Source: Saccharina japonica (lineage: Eukaryota; Sar; Phaeophyceae; Laminariales; Laminariaceae). Taken from it: a DNA stretch of 64,000 nucleotides. Shown in pieces: positions 13,801-26,700 of the stretch (positions are counted from its first letter, which is position 1; every line of letters starts with the position of its first letter). Under the pieces are notes generated by a model that was not told the DNA's origin, searched no databases, and saw only the letters and a list, made by a program, of their open reading frames with translations. The translations under genes were made by a program, and so were the position numbers. The DNA lies in assembly GCA_008828725.1 (NCBI GenBank), contig MEHQ01003625.1, positions 86,944 to 150,943 of the forward strand, read 5' to 3'.

Positions 13801-16800
13801 GAGACGGAGCATTTGTTTTCTGGAGGAGTGGGGTTGTAGCGTGTGCGGGAAATGATTGATCCGCTGCTAAGGAAGTTTGGGTGAGACAACGCTGCGCCTG
13901 ACTATTAATAGTTGTCAGCTACAAAGACAATCAAACGGCGCCATGGAGTACGGGCTGGACCACGGGCCGGTGCAAGAGGCCTCACCAAATCCAATATTTA
14001 CATTAAATGATCCACGGTAGAAAGACATAATACAACCGTACATTACATCAGCGATGGCACTATTACTTACTTGGTATTATTTGGGGGATGGCTAGCTTAA
14101 CTACTGGAACGAGCCGCGATCATAGCGGGCGGTGGCACGGCACGACCGATCACGAGCTGTCCTGTGAAAGTTAGCCCTACGAAAAAACATTTTGCGCGAG
14201 CAGAAGAGTAAGCCTAACCGGTGTTTTTTGGTCCCACTTAGCTTTACAACAATACTGTCAGCAGCCAGGGCTGGAGTTGGCGCTATTTTCCAAAAAGGGG
14301 GCATACTCTGGTTGGCGTCGAAAAAACGTTTCCGGCTTTTTCGAGGGCTCCCTGTGTGTATATAACGCCCCGCATGTTTTTACACATATATACGCGAAAA
14401 AAACAACAAAAATATAAAGACTATGCGTACGAATACAACGATGCCGAAGTTTCATTATAAGTAATGTAAGTTTGGGTGAGGTGAGGTAGCATGGCTCCAG
14501 GCTGGTGGTCAGAAAAGAGAGAACAAGTTCGGGTGGGACCACCGGCGGGAGCAGGAGGGAGGCCTCATCCGATCCAATACTTGAATGAAAATGATCGGTG
14601 GCAGAGATAGAGACTACTCGTACGAATACACCGATGTTTATGAAATATCAGCGTTGAAGCCCATGCGGTACATTGTCGGAAGGCAAACCCAAGAAATAAC
14701 GGGAAGACAACGACAACACACCCACCTATCGAGTACTACCAGGGGTGCGGCCGCGCTCGTGCCGGCCGGGGCCGAGGAACCAAACCCACCCCCGCCCCCG
14801 CCGCCACTGGACGGAGGGCGCCACCCCTGCCCTCCTGCCGCTGTCCCCGTCCGCCCCGGCTCCCTGGTGGGAGACGCCTCCTCGAGCGGTAGGGCGTGCA
14901 CCGGTACGACTCCTAAAAGCCCGTGCTGGACGATAGTTATGTCCTGGCGAAGACGAGAAAACGACGACGAGGGGGAGGTGGTTCACTCATGTCATGCATG
15001 GCCGTAGTCGTATAGCGATAGACTCTCGCATCCCTACATATATATGCAATGCCGGGACGGAGCGCGTCGGCTTTTCACGGGACCAGGCAGGGATTTCTTG
15101 CGAAAATGACGAGGGAAAGAGTTACTGGTTGTGAGTCAGGCCAGCGAAAGGCAACAAATAAATGGGATGAAGAACAAAAAACAAAAAGGGGGGGGGGGAG
15201 GGGGTTGCAATTTGAGCACCAAACATCTCTCCCTGACGGAGCTCCCTAATCTGATGTTACTGTACCCAAGAGTGGGGGATCCCATATGTATTTTACGGCA
15301 TCACACGTTAAATGCTTACCTATACAGTAGTACGCGTAGCTAGCTCACGGCACTGTGTATCGGGCTTAGGTAGTTTACTGGGTTTTTTTAAAATCAAAAG
15401 TCGGTTGTTGGGTGCAGGGGCAGAGCTCCTCTAATGAGTATCCTCGTAAAGCTTTACGTAGGCTTTGCTGATACCCCTGCCGTCACAAGCGCCCTTTGCC
15501 GATAATCTTAATCCATTTTTACCAAACCCATCACGAGGTTTTTTTCGGGTACGTCTAGACTACCACCCGGGGTGGCCACCTTTACGATGACTTGACTGAC
15601 GCCTGGCATCGAATGATTTGCGACTGATCTGAATTATCACAAGATTAATTGTTCTTATTTTTCTGGTTTGGCTCGTGTCGTTGTGTTCTCGTACCCGGTC
15701 CGGGGGCATTTCACTTGCTTTCCCCCATTCATTCGCGTTTATTTTGTTCTGGATTTTTTCTGTCTCACAGTCTGTGACCACATAATTTGTATCTCTCTAG
15801 GATTATAAATCAGGACAGACACTGGGTGTACTGATGGAGTTGGGTACGTAGAAACAACGGGTATAATGTGAAGACAACGCACACATATTCAAGACGCTAA
15901 TTATTTTCCACAACCATCCGAGGGAGACACTATATGTATCACGTGCAAGGTACCTGTATGTGAGGAGGTAGCGCCTTCAAGACATTCGCAACTCCCAGTG
16001 TGGCGCCGAGATCTTGAAGCGCAAAAGCTGACAGCGCGTTGCGTTTCACCTTTTGAGGGGGCGGCCAAAAGAAAAAAAACGGAGCGTTTTTTTTTAGTAT
16101 CTGGTGAAGACGGTAAACTGTACGTAGTGGGAGGAGGCACATTCACAACGTATTAGCACCCCTAAAACTTCAAACACATCTCGAGCGAATTAATAATTTG
16201 CAAAAGCGGGGATAGGTTGGTACTGCGCTAACCTCGTCGCACACACCTCCAACGATGAGAGGCGCGATGGATGCTCAGACATGCCTATTCCCATGCAAAA
16301 CTCGGTCTGTTTAACTCCCCCCGAAGAAAACCGTTCAGGGGTATCTACACACCTCGGACAGATCATACAGATCATACAGATCATATAGATCATTCCCACT
16401 TGATGATCTAGACCTTCGAGGGCAGATATATTCCTGATCTGTAGGATATATAGCTCATGTGGCCGGGTGGGAGCCGTATAACCTGCATGATCTATGTAGC
16501 ACATGTTTTCTGGGTTGGATCTGTACTATGCAGATCCTGCACAACCTTTCACAGCGGCAGGTGAGGGAACTAGATGATCTAGATGATCTAGATCATGATC
16601 TATCTGTAGATGATCTGTCCGAAGTGTGGATATCTACCAAAGAGCACCAACAAAAAATGAAAAACCCACAATTGTTTAAAAGCGGCAAGCCAGATAGTTC
16701 GTGGCCACGCTCTCCATACAATCAACACGCAAAGATAGCACACCCCCTCGCGCTGATTTATCGACATCGGGGAGGGCGCAAACGCCGAGCCATGTGTCTA

Positions 16801-19800
16801 TGGGAAAAAAAATCTTGAGGAGATTTTCCCCACGCCGCACCATTTTCGTTGTGTGTGTGTTCGGCCCCCTAGTCTCCGAGAAAACCGTTTCGGAAAATTC
16901 GTCCCAGGGGATGTGTTATTTTATCACCCGGGTGATACGGTAACCCTATACTGGTATATGTAAACGTCCGAGGGGGTGTGTTATCTTATCACCCCGGGTG
17001 GTACGGTAACCCTATACTGGTATATGTAAACGTCCCAGGGGATGTGTTATTTTATCACCCGGGTGATACGGTAACCCTATACTGGTGTATGTAAACGTCC
17101 GAGGGGGTGTGTTATCTTATCACCCCCGGGTGATACGGTAACCCTATACTGGCATATGTAAATGTCCTAGGGGGTGTGTTATCTTATCACCCGGGTGATA
17201 CGGTAACCCTATACTGGCATATGTAAACGTCCTAGGGGGTGTTATCTTGTCACCCGGGTGATACGGTAACCCTATACTGGCATATGTAAACGTCCGAGGG
17301 GGTGTGCTATCTTATCACCTGGGTTATACGGTATTTTGGGTTACCGTCCCAGGGGGTGTGTTATCTTATCACCCGTGTGATACGGTATGTAGAGTTACCG
17401 TCCCAGGGGGTGTGTTGTCTTATCACCCGGGTGATACGGTATGTTGGGTTACCGTCCCAGGGGGTGTGTTATATTATCACCCGGGTGATACGGTATGTTG
17501 GGTTACCGTTCGACGGGGTGTGTTATCTTATCACCCGGGTGATATATTACGGTACTCGTATGCGAACCTGGTATGAGTAATATAACCAGTACGAAAATAA
17601 AGGTTATTGCAATTCCATTGTCACCGACGGACTTACTCATGACCCTATCTCACAGCGACGGAAGGGCGGATTTCTGACGACATGTGGTAGTCAGGGGACA
17701 CCCGGGGTACATCCCCGGGTTTCCTATGTTGGGTATTACCATATATATACCAGGTATATATCAGCATGTACAGCAAGCGTAGTTGTATATACGTGCAATG
17801 AATGACTACGAATGAACTATTCGGTACAACTATGTACCTAAAGATAAGTGACGTTTGTATTGGAAATTAGTTAACAACATATCCTTATATTTAGGGGCAT
17901 AGTGTAATGGCGGTTGGTGGCGCTCTAGCCCCTGGATGGACATCCATCGTGGAAACCCCCACACCAAAGAGAAATGCCACCTTAGAGGGGTGGTGCCTTA
18001 TTTGCTAAGCTCCTCACTTGAGGAACTCAACATCTCACCCGAAACATGAACTTCGAAGAAGTTTGGTAGTGCAACTCGATTAAAGCATTCTAAGCGCTAC
18101 GTAATCCTAACACAACTACATAAAATAAAATAGCAACATATATGCGAGCCGGTAGTTGAGCTCAACCGGCCAGCTTTTTTCGGCCCAAAACAATGCACAC
18201 CCCTACTACTGTGACATCAGTCTAAAAGGAAAAGTTTATTATAAATCGGGAACCGATATGAGAATAATCTGCAGTTTGTTGTCGTAAAGAGAATTCAATT
18301 CATATTATTTGGCTGAGTACGTATATAGCTCACTTTGACAGCAGCAACTGGCATTGTTTGGTTGATCGCGCTTGTGGGAATATACCAAGTGGATACCATA
18401 CGGAACGGAGCTGGTAGACTGGTAGAACTGCAAACAGACAGGGCTGTTGCTTGCAGCTGGACAGCGGTCGCTCGCTGGGCCAGGTATTTCGTGAATTCTC
18501 GTGATGTTTCGTGACTTCTCGAGATCATCGCTAGACGGTGAAACGGGGAATTGGCGAGAGCAAAAAGCAACATCGGATATAGTTCATCCAACGATGCCTT
18601 CGTGGGTCAAAAGTACACCGTAAACCGAGATTAAAATTGCTCTCCAAGAAGAGGTGTTGGTAGGTAATAAAACTTGTGGTGGACAAAACAACTCTCACAG
18701 GGTTGCGATTACGCGCCGCGGACAGGAAAACTCCGGTCGCCTTTCGCAGCAGCTCGGTAGTGCCGTGGCTGGCCAGGATCACCCGCACACGCAGCGCGCC
18801 CGGCTCGAAATCAAGAGCATCTAGCTCTTGTCCCCGGTCATCAGCAGCATTTTCCCCCGAGTTGCTGGTCGCCGATGAACCGGCACCTCGACCATCTCCC
18901 TCTTCTTTTTGCTGCCGATCCCGTGCCCTCGCCGCGATCGCGGCGCGCTTCTCCTCGAGCTCGGCAATTTTGTTTTCTGGCTTGCCTCTGGGTTCGTCTT
19001 CGTTGTTGTTCGTGGTGTTCGTAGCGCTGGGCTGGCGGCGCCTCCCCTCGTCGTGGTACGCAACAAAGCAAGAAATCCCGCCGCGTCCCCCTCCTCCGTC
19101 ATCCCGTTTTCGGGTGGTGGCATCATTGCCACCGCTCTTGTTGGCGTCATCGCCGCCAGGACTCCCGGGCAGCGCGTAAAACCAGCAGATCAGTGCCTCG
19201 TAAGCGTCGACCATCTCCGCTAGCACCTCGTCGGTGGGGTAATCCGACGGCGAGACGTACTCCCCTGCAGTCGCTGTCGTCGCGGCGGTCGTCACCCCGT
19301 CAGCCCCCACGGCGGCTTTTATGCCTCGTGGGGCCGTCGCACCGCACGTTGTCAGAAGCGCTAGAGCCGGTTGCGCCGCCCAGACCCCGCCTCGACATAA
19401 CCACTTTTCGAAGCTTCGTAGCGCTGCTCACACGAAGAAAAAAAAAGTGCGTACGAACAGGGGCGGTGTGGGGCTTGTTGCAAATGCGCTATTGCACGAG
19501 GCGTTGGTCGGTTCTTGCTTGGCCGGTTTTCTCCCATTCGGAGAAACGCCGAGCTACTCAGGCGGGAAGTTAAGGGACTATGATACCAGTGTCACATTTT
19601 GATGTTTACAACTGAGACCTGAGTGTGAGACTAGGGCGATGTGGTCACGTTCGTCCGTTGATTACAGAGCTTCTTGCCGTGTTTGGGTCAAGTTGGATGC
19701 TCAGAATTTCCTACGCACACCGACGCCTGCTATGCGATATATAGGGGCAAATGTTTTCGCCCAAAATATTTTTTACTGACATATTACCAACTATTACTGA

Positions 19801-22800
19801 ATTTTACCGACTATTATCGACTATTACTGACTACTACTGGCTGTTACTGACTGTTGCTGACTATTACTGACTACTAGTATACTCCTTAACTGAGCAACTT
19901 TCACCCGGTGTGATAAATATTTATATTTTTATACCAGGTATATATATGTAATCCCATTTGTGTTGCACATTAATATTCGTCATCACACCGATTAATAGGT
20001 CATGGCATTGGACGTCGGTGTGTGGGACGACATACATGACGCATGCTTATCCTTGAACAGATCCCAACCCAGAATATCCCACCAGTGGGCACTTGAAACA
20101 ATCGGGTAAAGCGTACATATTTCCTCAGAACCCAGTTTCGACTTACTAATAGTATAGATCTCCTCAAGCGAAGAGGCCCATAAAAACCAGGTGTTTCCCC
20201 TACCGTAGCGGCGATGTTTTTTTCCACTGACAAGTTCGTGCTGCCGCGGCACCGCCTGCCACTTTTTGCCGCCAAGCCTGGGTAACTTATTATGCGCTCT
20301 CGACCATCCCTGCTATACACCCCCCCCACCCCTCTCCAAGCGATCCCGTACGTACCTCGGACAACTTCTTGCTGGGACGGGACCGGACGCAAGTCCCACC
20401 CCGTCGCCGCCGCTCCTCCTCCCCCCGTTTCTACTCCGATTCTCGGCAGCAAAAATATCGTCCCGCGCGACCCGGCGAGCCTCCGTACGTCCACCAACGC
20501 CCTCCGCACTCTCTCCCGCTTCTCCTTGAGCTCCTTCCGCATGGCGGGCTTCAATCTGGCCACCATCCACGCCGTGCGAAGCCCTTCTCTCGTCCTCTCC
20601 CTGCTGATGATGGTTCTAACCCCCCTGCTTTCTTCGTCGTCGTGGATGTTGTCGGTGGCGGTGGCGGTGGTGGTGGTGGCGGCGGCGGTGGGTGTGACGT
20701 CACCGCGGCCGTCGCTCGAACCGGCGGTATCCCAAATCCCCGCGACGGCGAGCTGCTCCGCCAGAAAGAGCTGCCCGGACCGGCAAAGAAACCGGAACGC
20801 TTGCAAGGCGTGCGGTTGAGCTCTTAATATCCCACCGTCGTCGTCGTCGGCGGCGTCCTGATCAGCGGCGGCACCCCCGGCGTTGCTACTTCGCCGCCGC
20901 CGGCGCCGCCGGCGAGTGCCATCTCCACGCGAGGCAGGGCTGGTCGAGAAGGGGAGAGGTCGGTGTATCACCACCGTGCGTTGCGGTACTGAATTTTTGC
21001 CTTTCTGTTGTCATCGCAGCCGAGGGGCGGGGGGGGGGGGGGGGTACAGAGTAGAGTTGGAACGTGTGAGAAAATAAGATGTCGGCGCAGCACTACTGTA
21101 CCGTACGTGCTCTGCGGTACGGGATTTTGGCCTTTTTGTTGTCATCGCAGCGGGGGGATACAGAGTAGAGTTGGAATCGTCAGGGGGGGCTGTAGAATCG
21201 CGCATATGTTGTGTCGGGTCAACCTTGTTTTGAGGAGTCGGTGCAAATGGGGGCGGAACATAGTTGAGACTGTCAGCTTTGAAAGTCCTTATTAAAGGGA
21301 GAACCCAATAACCTCTCGATGGAGACAACGTCTTTCACCGACAAAAACGCAGAGAAGCATGTCACGCACGATAGGGGGAGGGGGGACACGTTCGAGGCAC
21401 GATTTTTTTCTGACCCCCCTCAATGAGGAACTACCCCCTTCGTATTTCCAGCCCCAGTCGTGTTTTACAGTTGTCATTTTTTCGTTTAGGTGCGTACGTA
21501 TATATTAGCTCATGGGATTGTTCATCGTCGGGTTTGTATAACACAAAAAAAACAAAAATCTCAAAAAAAAGACTCGACCTATGATAGGGACAGCACCCAC
21601 CGTGTATCACAGGTGAGTGACAAGACTGCAGATGCATGCTACGGTAGAGGTGCACCTGCGTACAGGCCATTTTCTGAGGGTGGAGTCACTTGAGGAGCTC
21701 CCTATTCCTCACCCCAAAACTGAATTTGGAAGGAAAAACAAAGTGCTACGCCATGATCAACCCCACGGCCTATTACGGCGGTTCATAGTAAATAGGACCA
21801 AATATTGTTAGTAAAAATAGATACATATATAGTTTTTTGTGTGTACCGTAGGTCCTATTTACTACATTAGCCCACCCCGTAATAATAGATAATCTACTGT
21901 AGATCCTAACCTGCCGTTATGTATTGTTGTGCAAAATTTGCCTTAGAGGGGCGTAAACAACAAAAATGGCGCGGCTTTTGGGGAGATCTCGTCGAGAAAT
22001 TTCCGTACAGTATTTGTAGACGCGTCCTCTAGGCATTTATTTGCACTCTCCCCGTTGGCGAGAAAAATCAGCTTCGAAATTTTGGGCTTTTTTGTACCTC
22101 ACCCCAACAACCGGCTTTGAAAAAAAAAAAATAGCCATCATAACCCCGATATGCAAATGCCATGGACCACGGTGGGTATAATACTAAGGGTTAGAACGGT
22201 CCTCTCCGCCCCAATTCGTGGATCGGCCATAGTTTGGGTTTAACAGATCGTCCGAACTCTAGGTTTAAGACCTGGTTGGGTCATCGTGCAGTATGCAGGT
22301 GGTGTGCTATATTCGACACTAGATCCTACGGTAGGTACCCTTTAAAAAAATCGGTCGCCACCTTAGCTGTAATAGATTCGTATGATGCTTCGATTATTAT
22401 TTGTACAGTACACCTCGGATCTGAAGATTTTGGGTGTGTACGTAGCAGCTCCTCGGTTGCAATGGTTGAGGAGCCCCCACCGCGTCAGTGCAACCCCTAA
22501 TGGCAACCCCTAACTGCAACCCCTAACTTCAATCCCTAGTTGCAATCCCTAATTTCAATCCCTAATTGCAACCCCTAATTGCCACCCCTAATAGCCACCC
22601 CCAATTGCAACCCCTAATAGCCACCCCCAATTGCAACCCCTGATTGCAACCCCTAATTGTAACCCCTAATTGCAACCCCTGCCGTAGCACGAACCGCGCG
22701 GACGAACCTGCATATCCAACACCCACTCTGGCGCCGGCCTACTCGGCGGCGCAATGTGTGCCGGAGCTAACCGCACCACCGCGCGGTGCCCAGGCGCAGC

Positions 22801-23655
22801 CGAGGAACTGGTCGGGCGGCCAACGCTCCCAGCAACGGAGGCCACCGACGGGTCTTTCATCCGGCCATCGACTCCGCTCGCGGCCGGCCGACCGCGGCCG
22901 TGACCATGACCATGACCATGGCCTTGTTCGGCTTCGTTTTCCCCAGGCGATCGGTTCATGTAGTCGGCGAGGGTCATGCCGACGAGGTTGTCTTCTTGGT
23001 CTTTCGGTTGCTGGTTCGCGGTGGCGGTGGCGGCCCCTATCTCTGCAGAAGAAGAAGAAGAAGAGTGCGTTGTTGTTGTCTTATCCTCGGGGTTGTTTTT
23101 TCCCTCCAGGGCTTTGTCTTGTGTGCCCAGGCGCCCATCGGCACCTACCCCCTCAGCAGACACCGCCGTCTTCTCCAACCCCGGTGGGTCTGCGTCGCCC
23201 CCCAAGCTCTTGATGTCGCCTCCTTGTCCACCTGGAAGTGCCGCGCCACCATCATCACCCCCGCTAGCATCAACTACTGGTTTGTTTTTCTCCACGCCCT
23301 GCTGACCCGTGGTCTGACGAACATCCTCGCCCCGAGCAATCGCTGCGGCAGCCGCCGCCGCTAGCCCTCCGGGATGCCGAGCAATCTTCTCGACAACGTC
23401 TCGCTTTTCCGCGCAGCCAGACGCATCCAACCCCAGCTCGGAAAGAAGGCCCTTCAGCTGCATCGGCTTCCACCGGGATAGGTCCTCCAAGCTGTACGCG
23501 TCGTTCTTCTCACCATCGTCGCCGCTGCCGCCAGCTTCCGTAGCCTACACAAGAACCAATTGTCGTCGGGAAAAGGGGGGGTTACACGGCGGTAGGAAGC
23601 TTCTGCACACGAATCATAGCGGTGTGCAACAAGAACAACCACAACAAGAACAACC

Positions 23656-23731
<76 letters not shown>

Positions 23732-26700
23732 CTAGTATCCGAGCTTTGGGCACACGAGATTCATTATCAAGACATTCTTTAAAACCTTCCACCTCCGTCC
23801 GAAGCACACGGGATAGACTTCGTACGTACATACCAGCCAGGTTTTTTTTCCTTTTTTTTTCCTGACTATCGCGGTCACGCCATCTTGTAGTACGTTAAAA
23901 CAATTACCTGATACGCAGTATTGCAGGCTCACCAGCACTCACCACAACGTTCTCGACCTTACCCTCACCCCCCCGCGAATTGGTGGTAGAAACCCCATCT
24001 GCAGACCCCAGCCTCTGCAGGTCTGGCTTCTTCGCTGGAGAGTCCGGCGTGCCGTCCTCATCCGGCACCCACACCCATTCTGCCTTGCGCTATGTATTAT
24101 TTCGGAGCAAATATCGGCCGGAAACAAAAGGGGATGCATGGGTTATCCGCCAGTCAATCAATGCTGTGGACTGATTTAGTTCTACCTTGCACCGTTTTGG
24201 AGCAAGCGCCGGAGGGGAAAAAAGGATGCATGGATTAGTCGCCGGAATTTTGCTGCAGGCAAGTTCAGCCGGTAGCCTATCGCAATCAGTCCCGAGGTGA
24301 AAATAGTTGCCAATATAATCGCTTCAACCTTGTCGTCAGAGCCCCAAAATGCTGTATGAATCCTCTGAACAACAGCAAGTTAGTGATTTGTCGGCAGTAC
24401 GCGGCAAGTCAACTGGTGTTCGGTTGCTCCGGACCACTTGTACAGTAGTAGCTGTAGAGATGACTAGGTCCGTACCCCACGCCCTTCCCCCACACAACAC
24501 ACGACCAGTAGTATGATAGCGAGTTGCAGCGGCATTAACTTCGAGGCTGCCTTAACGAAACAACAACAGAAACAAAAAATACTCTAAGCCGACCACCGTT
24601 GTTGGGCATTTTATATCAGGCGTGCTACGACGATAGAGTTAGAACGTTCTGGCCAAAATATTGTTGACTGACTACTACCGACTATTGCTGGCTATTACTG
24701 ACTACGTATTGCTGACTATTACTGGCTATTACTGACTATTACTGACTAATGCTCACTTTTACTGACTGTTACTGACTGTTACTGACTGTTACTGGCTATT
24801 ACTGATTATTACTGATTATTACTGACTATTCTTGACTATTACAGACTATTACTGACTATTACTGACTACTATTGGCGAGTACGTCTGATTAATACTGACC
24901 ATTACTGACTATTACTGACTGTTAGTGACTATTAGTGACTGTTAGTGACTATTACTGACTATTACTGACTATTACTGACTATTACTGACTATTGCTGACT
25001 ATTACTGACTATTACTGACTATTACTGACTATTACTGACTATTACTGACTATTACTGACTATTACTGACTATTCCTGACTGTTAGTATACTCCTCAACTG
25101 AGGAACTACCCAGTATCATTTGTGTTTTCTTTTAGCAACACTGTTTTTCGATCTATACCTAAGCCATGGAAGGCGTTATTCATCGGGTGCACTTTCAGGA
25201 TTCTCAAGGTCAGATTATCTCATACTACGATCAAGTAATTCATCATAGCCTAAAAAAATGGTGGGTGGACTCTGATCTTAGCATGCATCTGCTTTCGAAA
25301 AAAAAAGGCAAGTTTTGAGAGCAGCGAGCAGGTTCGGGCGTAGTCAGGACGATTGGCAACATTGCTTCGAGAACGCGCCTTTAGCTTTCCCGAGATGACC
25401 GAGCGGAGTCCAGACGCCACACTCCCTCCCGCGCTTGTAGCCGCCGTTCGGAAGCTCGTGTGCGATGTGACGCCCCCCTCCTCTCGCGCGGCAGCAGCGA
25501 CCAATTCTTCCCGGCACTGCTCCAGACAGCGTTCCATGCCGCCGCCAAACAGACCTCGGAGGGAGGGGGTGAGGGCCGGCACAATTTTCCCTCCATTCCG
25601 TGGAGGCGGTGCTGACATTGACGCCTGCCGCGCAGAGGGAAAAAAAAAAAGAAAAAAAAAAAACGTCCGACCGTTCTTGGTTGATTTTGTGCGGAAAAGT
25701 ATTGCTGAGGCTGCTGTTCAGCCTAGTGTAGACCGACGCTCTTGTTTTAAGTTATGCGCGGAGATTGGGTTACAGGCATCAAGGCGAAGATGAGGAATAG
25801 GCTGAGACGTTTCGACCTCGAGGCCAACGCTCTTGGTTGAGTTTCGTATGCGCAGGGGTTACTGCAGGTTGTATTATACAAGCGTCAAGGTGGAAGTGAT
25901 GAATGGAATTGAAATAGACTGAGGATCGAGCAGCAGATGGGCAGACGGGCGGGACAGCCAAACAACAAAACCGGTACCCATGAATGAGTTGGTCCCGGTG
26001 TGGACGAATCATGTGTGTGGTTTTATTTGGCCGTGCTTGCCTGGGTTGAACAATGTCGCACGCTGCGCGAAGCCACTAATAGTAGGCATGGTGGCCGACA
26101 ATCCGTTATATGTATGTACCACTACCTACGCCTACGTACGTACAAAAAGCCTTTCAAGAGAAATCCAGAGCAAGGGGTCCCGTGCTCCGCTAAGCCAACG
26201 GTGCCTCCCTCCCATTTTCATTGAGGGGCTATCGAAGTTGGGTATAGGTCGGCCTGGCGCATCGTCGATCAACCGAAATGCCTCGTAAGCAGAGCGCGCA
26301 ACCTCCCACGCGCAAATGGTAAAGTGTGCTTGAACGCACCTCTGTTTGCTGTGCTTGTTCGTACAGCATATCGGACGCCAGTTAAAGGAAGATTGGGGAG
26401 TTCAAGTGATAGCAAGGCTTGTTCTTGTATTTCGTCGCATATACTATTTTATGAAATATTTACGAATATACTGCTTGTGCATACGACTGATTGAGTGGTT
26501 GTCACTTATTGCGAATTTTGCCCGGTATTCTGCCTTGCGCTGTCACTCCATACTCTTCATGTTCTTCGTGTCAAGGGATAAACATTCGATATGAGGTTTT
26601 ATGTCAAGGGAATTCCAAGTCTCTACCGCTCTCTCCCGCTACACAGAATAAATAATTGTCCATAAGCTCTAGGGTCAAAGCCACACGATACCTCGAATTT

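Noticed and set aside
16904-17565. CRISPR-like array (regular repeats with a palindrome)
   Set aside because: Units are directly tandem without unique spacers, and the context is a eukaryotic intron.
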